A DNA stretch of 64,000 bases from positions 1 through 64,000 of the forward strand of contig CALSCO010000398.1 in the NCBI GenBank assembly GCA_943704415.1. The letters run 5' to 3'. Position 1 is the first letter of the stretch, and each line of letters begins with the position of its first letter. The position numbers were made by a program, and so were the translations under genes. Positions 55,601-64,000 of this stretch are shown here, one piece after another. This stretch comes from Parvularia atlantis (taxonomy: Eukaryota > Opisthokonta > Rotosphaerida). The notes below the pieces were generated by a model. That model was not told where the DNA came from and searched no databases. It saw nothing but the letters and a program-made list of their open reading frames with translations.

Positions 55601-58600
55601 ATGGCGGGCGGCGCAGCATCACGCAAACAACTTCGAGTGTCGAGCGCGTGTTGTTCGCGGAAGATGCACGCGCGGCGGATGCGGCTGGCGATGTGTCTGC
55701 TGCCGGCGCTGCTGCTGGTGCTCACGCGCGCCAAGGCCGTGGATGCGCAGAGTGCGTGCGTGCGCGCGTGCGGCCCGATGCGACGCGGCCCGATGCGACG
55801 CGACGCGGCGTTTCACACTCGCGCGATCGCAGTCGACAACTGCGTCTCCGTGGCCACCAACACGCAGGACAGCTGCTACGACCAGCAGCAGACCATCGGC
55901 GGCTCCAACTGCCCGAGCGGCTACCGCCAGGTCTGTAACGAGCAGCTCCAGTGCAAGTGCTGCTCGCCCATCACGACCTACACGTGCAACCAGTGCCGCC
56001 TATGCTACGCGCGGAGCGCAGACGGCAAGCTGTGCAACCGTGCGCACCCCCCCCCCCCCCCCCCCCGGCACGCGCGTGCCCGTGCACGGCTGAACGCGCG
56101 CAGTGATCAACACGTGCGCGCCGTCGAGCACGCTTTGCGCAAACAACCGCGAGTGCATCAATACTGCCATCGCGCCCCAATGCTTCCGCTGCGGCGACTG
56201 CCCCGCCGGCTCGGCGCCCAACAACGGCACTGGGTGCACGGGTGCGAGCGCGCGACGGCCTGCGGCGCGTGGATGGAAGGATGCTCACCGCCCCGCGCGG
56301 CCAGCCTGCGCGCAGGGCCTGTGGGGCGTCAACTGCGCCAACACGTGCGCGTGCGTCGCCGCCAACTCGCTGTCGTGCAACCCCGACAGCGGCGCGTGCG
56401 CGTGCAAGCAGGGCTGGACAGGCGTGACGTGCGCAAGCGGTCCGTGTGACGCGCATGGTGTGCCGGGGGCGCGGCCTGACGCAGGCGCGGCGACAGCGGT
56501 GTGCGGTGACGGCCTCGTCGTCGGCGCCGAGCAGTGCGATCTGGGCAACGCGAATGTGCGCGCGGAACGCTTACACGTGTGGGAGGCTGCTGATGCGCGC
56601 ATCGCCGCAGGGCCAAGCGCTTCAGTGCTGCACCAGCAACTGCACCTTTGTCATCGCCACGCCCGCCGCGCTCAACGGCAGCGTGAGCCAGTGCCCGACG
56701 GGCAGCAGCAGCTGCGACGCCAACGTGTGCAGCAACGGGCAGTGCACGCACCCGCGCCCCGAGCCGCCCCTGTGCCGGTGCGGCAACTTTGTGCGCGACG
56801 CGAACGAGGTGCGGGACGGTACCGCGTCCTCGCGCATGCACGCCGGCTGACGGGAATATACCCAACGCGAAGGCGTGCGACGCAGGGCCGAACCCATCGC
56901 CCCTGTGCACGTACCCGAGCGAGGCCGGCTGCCAGGTGTGCTCGGCGAACTGCACGGTCGTCACCGGCACAGCGCAGAGATGCGGTACGTGTGCGCGCCC
57001 GCGCGTGTGTGATGCGTCTCACCCGCACACGCAAGGCGACGGCGTGTTCCAGTCTCAGCACGAGCAGTGCGACGACGGCAACAACGTCAACAGCGACGGG
57101 TGCTCGTCGACCTGCCAGGTCGAGCCAGGGTACCAGTGCGTGCCGTCCGGCAGCGGCACAACCTGCATCGCGTGCCCTGCCGGCACTTGGGGCGTGCAGT
57201 GCAACGCGACCTGCGGCGTCTGCTTGCAGGGCACGTGCAGGGCCAGCACGGGACTGTGCACGTGCAGCGCGCCGTGGGTGGGCGCGACCTGTGCCGCGCT
57301 GCCGCAGGCGTCAAACCTGGAGGTGCCCGTCCTGCGTGTCCTGCGCCCCCTATGCATACTGACGCCCCGCACAGGTCTCGGACGTGGCCCTGTCCTGCAC
57401 CACCTGCGGCGTCAACAGCTTCACCGCTCTGGATATGCCGCGCATGACCTTCAGCAACCCGGCCCTGGCGACCCCGTACACGCGCCCGATCGCTTCGAGC
57501 TTGACCTACGTCGGCTTCACGCCCACCGGTTCGTCCTGCGCGACCGTGCTCTCGCCGACGGTGTACACGGCCGCCAACACGACCCTGGCGGCCCCGCTGC
57601 GGCGCGTGGGCACGTTCAGCGTGTGCGTGTCGTACAACGGCGGCGCGTCATTCGTGCTGCAGACGGCGGCCAATACGCAGGTATGCGAGACGCATCGCCC
57701 GCCCGCTGCGCTGCTGACGAGCCACGCCGCGGCAGACGCTCAACCCGCTCATGATCACGGTGACCATCGGCGCCGTACCGGCAACCGCCATCACGGGCAT
57801 CGCCCCGTCGACGCTGTACCAGACGACGTCGCCCGTCGTGGCGCTCACGGGCACGAGCATCGTCCTGTCGAGCACCACCAACGTGCGCGCGGCACGTAGC
57901 CATAGCGGCCGTCCAACCGTGCCCCTGCCCGCAGATTGCGCTGTCGTCGTCGGCCGCGTGCACCTCGCCCGGGTGGATCGTCTCGCTGCCGACGACCACC
58001 GACCTCGCGGCTGTGGCCGGACCGCAGCTCACGCTCGCAACCGGCGCGACGTACTACGTGTGCTACTCGACCAACAGCGGCACGACGTGGATCGCCCAGG
58101 TGCGCGTGCTCGCCGGGCTGCGCGCAGCTGACGACCAGCGCGCAGACCGGCGTCACCGTCGCCATCGTGCCGCCGCCCGCTAGCGCCACTGCCGTGCAGG
58201 GTATCAGCCCGACCACCGTCGCTGCAGGCTCGGCGCCGTCCATGACGCTGTCCGGCGCGGTGACGCTCGCGGGCGCCGGCGTCGCGTTCGCTTTTGTGCC
58301 GTTCTCCAGCCAGCTCGACTGCACCGCGGCCGGCGGGCGCGTTGCAGAGACAACCTACACCACCAGCCCGGCGACGCTCGCTGCGCCGTTCACCGTCGGC
58401 GGCACGTACGCCGTGTGCTTCCTCTCTGGTGCGCATGCGCGTCTATTGTTGCTATTGTTGCGCCGCGCTGACGTGCATGCGCCCGACAGGCGGCATCTGG
58501 CAGCGACAAGTGACGCAGGGCCTGGTGCTGACGGTGACGGTGCCGGACGCGAGTGCGAGCAGCATTGCCAGCATCTCGCCGAGCTCTTTGGTGCTGCCCG

Positions 58601-61600
58601 CACGGCCGCTGGTTCTTGTGCACGCTGATCGCGAGCGCGGCAGGTGACCGCCCAGACTGGCGTGGTGACGCTGACGGGCGCTGCGCTGTACGCCGGACCG
58701 TCGTCGGTGATTGCGTTTGTGCGCAACAGTGGCACGTGCGAGGCCGCCGCCGCGTCGGCGATCGTGGCTAAGACCAAAATGAGGTGCGCAACGAAGCACC
58801 AGCCACTGGCGCCTCGCGTTTGACGTTGCGTGCGGCTGCGCAGCGCTGGCCTTACCGTCACGCTGACCGAGCCGTTCATGGCCGCAGGCGCGTACGCGCT
58901 CTGCTTCTCGACCGACGGCGGCGCCACCTGGTTCACGCAGAGCGGCGCGGACACGACGGTCTGCCGCGCAAGACTAAGGGGACGCGTGCACCTGACCCGT
59001 GCGCCGCGCAGCTGACCGTCCTGCCCGCGCCCGCCACGTCGGCGTCGATCTCGGGCGTGTCGCCGTCGTCCGTCTATGTCGGCGGAGACACGTTCACGTT
59101 CACCAGCGCCGTCCCGTCCAGCAGCACCTTTGTTGCTCTGGTCGCGAGCGGCGCGTCCTGCATGGCCAGTGCGCTGTTGCGCGTCCTGGGAAGCGGCTGA
59201 CGTTGACACGGCGGCGCAGCAGCGTCTTTGGTCGCCGCGCGCAACCTGCTGGCGTCGGCGACCGTGGCCATGACTGACGCTGCGCTGGTGGCGGGCACGT
59301 ACACGGTGTGCTACTCGACCGACGGCGGCGCGACGTACCTGGGTCAAACGGGCACGGGGGTGCGTGCACGCCTGCGCACAACGGCCTCTTTTGCTGAGCG
59401 CATCACAGGTCGCCGTGACCGTGCTGGCCCCGCCCGCCACCAACACGACCATCACCGCCGTCGCGCCCTCGACGTTCACCGCGACCGTGGCTCCGACGCT
59501 GACGCTGACGGGGCTGGTGCCGTCGTCGCGCACCCACGGCGCCCTCGCGCGCAACCCGGCCGCCTCCGGGCCGCTCACGTCGTCGGCGGGTGACCCGTGC
59601 GCCGTGTCGGCCAACCTGGTCTCGGCCACGCTCGCGGCGTCGGCTGGGCCGCTGACGCTGGCAAGCGCGGCCGGTGTCGCTGGCAACTTTGTGGTGCGCA
59701 CGCCGCGCGTGTGTGCGGTGCGCTGCTGCTGAGCCGCGCGTCGCAGCTGTGCTACTCGACGGATGCCGCCGCGACGTACGTCGGCCAGCTCAACGTGGCC
59801 GTGACGATCGTGCCGCCGCCGGCCACGGGGAGCACGCTCACGTCGATCGCACCGGGCGTCGTCAACGTCGGCTCGGCCGCGACGTTTGCGCTCGTGGGCG
59901 TTGTGCCCTCGCCCCTGACCAAGTTTGCGCTGCTGGCGGGCTCAGCGGCGGTGCGCCCTTTGCCGTGCCCGCGCAGCGAGGGCTGACCGCCGGTGCCGCT
60001 AGGGCTGCGCGTTGTCGTCGCCAGGCGAGCGCTTGTCGACGACGACGTACTCGTTCACGGGCGCTGTGGCGTCGGCGGCGCTGTCCAGTGCGGGCACATA
60101 CGCCGTCTGCCTGAGCACGGACGGCGGCACGACGTGGGTTGGTCAGACCAACAGCGGCGTGCAGGTGCGACTGAGCGCGCGCGCGCGCGCGGTGCTGCGC
60201 CGCTAATGCCGTGCGTGCTTGCAGGTGGAGGCCGTGGCGGCGCCGGGCACGTTCAGCACGATCACGGCCGTGCAGCTGCAGAACGGCGTGTCACCTGCGG
60301 GCGTGCTCGTGATGGGTGACACGAGCGCGGTCACGTTCACGGGCGCGGTGCCGTCGTCGCGCACGGTCGTGCTCGTGACGCAGAACAGCACGTGCACCGG
60401 CAGCGGCATTAGCGTGCCGTACCCGGCGGCGCCGACGGCGTTTTCGGGCGCGGCGTCACTCGCCGTCGCGGGCACGTACTTCCTGTGCTACTCAGTCGAT
60501 AATGGGGCGAGCTACGTGCCGCAGCAGCTGACCGTCTGGGTGCAGCCGCCGCCGGCGATGGCGACGTCGCTCACGCTGCTCCTGCCGAGCTCGGTCGGCA
60601 TCCCTGTGCGCACGACGACGGTCACGTTCCAGGCGCTCGGCATCGTGCCCTCCAACGTGTCGTTTGTCGGCTTTGTGCTCGCTGGCGGCTCGTGCGCGGC
60701 CCCGGCGCAGTTCCTCGCCGGCAAGACGTACGGCGTGGCGGCCGTGTCTGGCAGCGCCGTCTTGGGCACGTTCACGGCCGATGCAAGCGTCTTCACGAGC
60801 CTGCAGCAGCGTAGCGTGTGCTACTCGTCGCGCGGGGGCGCGGGGCCGTTTGTGCTGCAGACGGCAAGCAACATCGCGACGTACCCGGGCCCGCCGCTTT
60901 CGACGGACGTGAGCATCACCAACGGCGGTACGGTCCTGGCTGGCACGCCGCAGGTGTTTGCGAGTTGCGCGCGCGCTCGCCGGTACTCACGTGCGCTTGC
61001 AGACGATGACGTTTGTGGGCGGTGTGCTGTCGCCGCTGTCGCGCATCGGCTTTGTACCGACGAGCAAGGGCTTCTGCACGGCGAGCAACATCGTCAACGC
61101 ACAGACGTACGACGCGCTGCAGCTGGTCGTGCCCGCGTTCAGCGTCGTCAACCGCTACTACACGTGCTACAGCACCGACGCCGGGCTCACGTACGTGACG
61201 CAGGTCACGGGCTTTGTCTTCTCTGTCGGTGCGCCTCTGCCCCTTCCCGCTGCCGCGCTGGGCCTGACTAGCGGGACGGCAGCGCCGCTCGCCGTGGCCG
61301 CGTCCATCTCGGCCATCACGCCACAGCCGATCTACGTCGGCCTGTCGACGGCAGTGACGGCCGTGGGCGCGATCGGCTCCGACTCGACGTATGTGCAGTT
61401 TGTACGGGTAAGCGGGCGCAGGTGGGGCGGCACGCGTGTGCACACCGCTCACGCTGCGCGCCCCAGGGAGACGACGCGTGCTTCAGCGGCGGTGCGGTGA
61501 CGACCGAGATCATCGTGCGTTGCGGGCGCGTGCGCCGTTCACAAGCCTACCCTTCCCCCTCGCTGCGCACAGGTCAACTTTGGCGTGAACGACGACGACA

Positions 61601-62392
61601 TCAAGCTCAGCGGCGGCCTGCCAAGCGCCGGATGGTGGCGCGTATGCTACACGACGGGCGGGCTGGACAGCGACTTTGTCGCGCAGTCGCTGGTCGGCAT
61701 CTTTGCGCTGCGTGCGTGACCGTGCGTCTCGCTGAGTGACCTGACTAACAGCGCGCTGGGCAGCCCGCCCGGCTACGGCCACGACGATTGTCTCGGTCGC
61801 GCCGCCGCTAGTGTTGACCGGCACCGCGCTCTCGATGACCTTCCCAGGCGCGACGCCGTCCAACTCGAGCTGGGTCGCGTTCATGACGTCGGCCAGCTGC
61901 GCGCCGGCAGACCTCGTCTCGCCCACAGCGCTCACGTCGAGCACGGTGACGGTGCCTGCGGTGCGCGCACGCGACGCACGACCACCCGGGTGCTGACAGA
62001 CCGGCGCAGTTCACGGCGGCCGCGACTTACTCGGTGTGCTACTCAACCGATGGCGGGGCGACCTACGTGCTGCAAACCGGCAGTGGCGTGCAGCTGACGG
62101 TGCAGGCCGAGAGCGCGAGCGGTCAGTCACAGCTGCCGCTGATCCTTGGGCTCGCGGTCGGGCTCGGCACGGCCGCGCTGATCGTCCTCGTCGTGCTCGT
62201 GCTGCTCTACCGCCAGCGCCAGCACAAGATACAGCTGATCAAGGACCTCGCCGACCCGAGCAACGAAGTGCGCGCTCGAGTGAACCCAATGGGTCGTCTG
62301 CTCACGCCACGCGCCGCACGCAGGTCGCGCTGCACACGCAGGCGGCGATCTTTGGCTCAAACCCGCACTTCGAGCCGACCCCAGACCAGTGA
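55601..62392 (+). CDS. Large type I membrane protein: Cys-rich/DUF4215 ectodomain plus 12 tandem modules
   Basis: ATG 55601, or more likely the in-frame ATG at 55664 (MHARRMRLAMCLLPALLLVL) which gives a clean signal peptide. The first part (55830-57310) is Cys-rich: EGF/laminin-like units (CAQGLWGVNCANTC, CNPDSGACACKQGWTG) and a Myxococcus-type DUF4215 repeat (GDGVFQSQHEQCDDGNN...DGCSSTC). From about 57380 to 62100 come 12 tandem modules of about 100 residues. Each ends in a strand like Y-x-V-C-Y-S-T-D-G-G-A-T-Y-V-x-Q and has an earlier lone Cys (GxSC), so one disulphide per module is likely. A transmembrane helix (LPLILGLAVGLGTAALIVLVV, about 62135-62200) is followed by a short basic cytoplasmic tail ending FEPTPDQ (TGA 62390-62392). 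About 25 introns. It looks like a surface adhesin or receptor; the ligand is unknown. Confidence 0.82.
56047..56066. repeat. Poly-C tract (20 C) inside an intron of the receptor gene
   Basis: An unbroken run of 20 cytosines sits just inside the donor (GTGCGCAC) of the intron at about 56040-56103. It forms an extreme polypyrimidine tract, but near the 5' rather than the 3' splice site. Confidence 0.9.
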
Positions 62393-62413
62393 TCGCGCTG
62401 TGTCTGCTGTGAC

Positions 62414-63736
62414 ATGGCCTCGTCACCGCCGGCGTCCGCATCGCCCGGCGGCTCGCTCGCGCAGCTGCCGATGCCCGCGCCCGCGCTGGCGGCGGCGACC
62501 GGCAGCGGCGGCGTGCCGACGTGCGCGCTGCAGCTGCGCTGGCTGAAGTCGGACGTGCGCCGGCTGCGCCTGCCACAGTACACGCCGCGGCTGTGCCAGT
62601 TGCACGTCTCTCGCATCCGTGCGTGGCGCGCGCCGCGTGCACCGTGCGCCGCGTGACGATCGCCGCCGCACGTAGGGATGCTGCAGGCCATCCCACAGCG
62701 GCTGGACGGCGTCGAGCTCGTGGTCGCGCTGCGCGCCCCGCCCGCCAACCGACGCACGCTGCGCTCGCCCAAGGTGCCGGCGCCGCCGAGCGCGGGTGCG
62801 GCCGTGCCGCTGGTCAACACCGGCACGGCGTTCTCGTTCAGCGTGCAGTACTGCCACCACCTGGCGGTGTGTGCGCGGCGCCGTGGCATCGCGCTCAGCC
62901 TCTCATGGCAACGACCGCGCAGAGCGATCTCAACGTGCTGCAGCTGACGGTCGTGCGGCGCCGGCGGCGCACGCGCCAGCTCGCCGCGATCGGCACGGCG
63001 GCCGTGTCGCTCAACGACGCGGTGCAGCAGCCGATGAGCCGGCAGCTGCTGCTCTACCCCGTCCGGCGCAAGAGCGACTCGCAGGCGATGTGCGCGCTCG
63101 ACGTGCACCTGAGCTCGGTGCCGATCCACGACGAGTTTACGCAGCAGGCGCAGGTGGCTCGTGCGCGTGCATGCGTACGCAGGCCGCACGCTCACGGTGG
63201 CTGCGCAGAGCGCCCTCATGTTTGACGACGCCAACTTCCTCTCGGACGACAACGACGACAACGACCACGAGCAGGACGACGAGTGCGTGCGCTCGTGCGC
63301 GACACGCCTGACAGAGTGGTGCGCAGCGTCCCTGCGGCCTCGGCGGCGACCGGCCCGGCGCGCGTTGCAGCGCCAACGGCCATGTCGGCCAGCCGGGGCA
63401 CGGCCAAGCGCGGGCTGGCCTCGCGCTTCTCGTCGCTGTGGGCGCCGCGGCGGCGGCGGCAGCAGAGCGTCATGTCGTCGCAGGTGCGCTCGACTCTTTT
63501 GCGGCGCGCGTGCCCGTCGGGCTGAGGCGGCGAGGGGGGGGCGCCAGCCGCTGGCGGACGAGCTGGACCAGTCAGACGAGGACGAGCTCGAGGGCGCAGG
63601 GCCCGGGCCGGCCGCGCCGTCGGCCCCGATCGGGGCGCACGAGCCCGAGTCGCCGAGTTCGGGCGAGGCCGAGGACGACCCTGAGGCGTTCGCGCTGGAC
63701 GAGCAGCTCGCGTCCGACCAGAGCGACAACGAGTGA
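62414..63736 (+). CDS. PACS1: PACS-family sorting protein (phosphofurin acidic cluster sorting), N-terminal cargo-binding half
   Basis: ATG 62414 (MASSPPASASPGGSLAQL), only 21 bp after the receptor stop; TGA 63734-63736. The cargo/adaptor-binding (FBR) region is recognisable: TCALQLRWLKSDVRRLRLPQ with TPRLCQLHVSRI (62520-62620), and LDGVELVVALRAP (62703-62740). Further on come FSFSVQYCHHL (62835) and LQLTVVRRRRRTRQLAAIGTAAVSLNDAVQQP (62940-63035), then LDVHLSSVPIHDE (63100-63138). These follow the animal PACS order (calponin-like C2-type fold). An acidic cluster (DDNDDNDHEQDDE, 63244-63285) fits the regulatory acidic region. A basic helix (KRGLASRFSSLW) and an acidic C-terminal tail follow. 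The large C-terminal PACS domain of animals is absent. About four introns. PACS links acidic-cluster cargo such as furin to AP-1. Confidence 0.75.
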
Positions 63737-63790
63737 GTTTGTGACCATGATACAAGTGCAGAGCAGGCAAAACAAGAAAGAGGCAAGGGG

Positions 63791-64000
63791 TCAGGCGGGC
63801 GGGCTGTCAAGGTTGAGCAGGGTGCTGGGTGGAAGGCCGTCCTTCTTGTGCCCGCCCCACCAGAGCCAGCGCAGGAGCTTGGCCGCGCGACGCCGCTTGT
63901 GCACCCCGCCGCCGAGCACAAACGCCCCGCTCGACGACACCAGCACGCCTTCTTGCTCGGCCAGAGTGCGGCGCACGGTGCGCCAGACGGCGTCGGGTGT
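63791..64000 (-). CDS. Partial gene at right edge, C-terminal end only
   Basis: A minus-strand reading frame enters from beyond 64000 and ends at TGA 63793-63791. The visible 69 residues include RRTLAEQEGVLVSSSGAFVLGGG, a basic patch (HKRRRAAKLLRWLWWGGHKKDG), and the end LLNLDSPPA. It has normal protein character and no intron in view. The family is not recognised. It is convergent with PACS, with a 54-bp gap. Confidence 0.5.
   Translation of the reverse strand, partial: TPDAVWRTVRRTLAEQEGVLVSSSGAFVLGGGVHKRRRAAKLLRWLWWGGHKKDGLPPSTLLNLDSPPA

Noticed and set aside
57000-57300. DUF4215 and EGF-like units taken as evidence of bacterial gene transfer
   Set aside because: DUF4215 repeats are widespread in protists, and here they are split by native-type introns. 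No compositional break is visible.
1-64000. Prokaryotic or giant-virus origin suggested by dense genes and high GC
   Set aside because: Dozens of frame-restoring spliceosomal introns and core eukaryotic genes (NMD3, CAF-1, TM9SF, PPIL3) exclude it.

Overview
The window is nuclear DNA from a GC-rich (by eye roughly two thirds G+C) free-living unicellular eukaryote. Nearly every gene is cut by tiny introns (mostly about 45-65 nt) that start GTGCG-like or GCGNG-like and end CTGAC/CTCAC...CGCAG, and intergenic gaps are often only 15-140 bp. Gene content (peroxisomal PTS2 thiolase, CAF-1, THADA, MEKK1-type SWIM-RING-kinase, VARP-like VPS9-ankyrin protein, PACS, TM9SF, DUF4215-type Cys-rich receptor) fits a protist from the Amorphea side of the tree (amoebozoan, apusomonad or early opisthokont relative). 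I cannot name the species from the sequence alone. No tRNA, rRNA, CRISPR array or prokaryotic operon signal was seen.

Layout. 1-7.8 kb: last exons of TFIIS, an amidase, riboflavin kinase (minus), and a CAF-1 large subunit with a long unidentified C-terminal tail. 7.8-11.1 kb (minus): peroxisomal 3-ketoacyl-CoA thiolase, an intergenic gap with a short gypsy-type integrase relic, and a SIKE/FGFR1OP2 coiled-coil protein. 11.2-19.6 kb: NMD3, a JmjC oxygenase, a two-LIM protein (minus), PPIL3 cyclophilin (minus), a bZIP factor and a zinc-ribbon/SDR protein. 19.8-23.5 kb: a C2H2/KDZ-like pair that may derive from a DNA transposon, a WD40-like protein (minus) and a Gln/Ala-rich small protein. 23.5-30.5 kb: THADA/Trm732 (minus, about 7 kb). 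30.5-33.9 kb: an unknown membrane-anchored protein with three internal repeats, and a SUMO protease (minus). 34-43.6 kb: an ankyrin plus triple CbbX-type AAA+ protein, then a VPS9-ankyrin (VARP-like) protein. 43.7-50.4 kb: MEKK1-like kinase (minus), CRAL-TRIO/Sec14 protein (minus), APH-fold protein. 50.4-63.7 kb: aftiphilin-like AP-1 accessory protein (minus), TM9SF nonaspanin (minus), a giant type I receptor with 12 tandem modules, and PACS. A partial gene (minus) runs off the right edge.

Functionally the genes are mostly housekeeping and stand alone. The exception is the 40-64 kb half, which is rich in endosome/trans-Golgi traffic factors: VARP-like Rab GEF, Sec14, aftiphilin-like, TM9SF and PACS. 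The most unusual items are the triple-AAA ankyrin protein (heavily intron-split ankyrin half joined to one 3.7-kb AAA exon), the 12-module receptor, the CAF-1 tail, the three-repeat membrane protein, a start codon that sits alone in its own exon, and divergent genes whose start codons are 22-35 bp apart.

Exon limits were read by eye from reading-frame continuity, protein family conservation and the intron consensus. They should be taken as approximate unless an entry argues a junction in detail.
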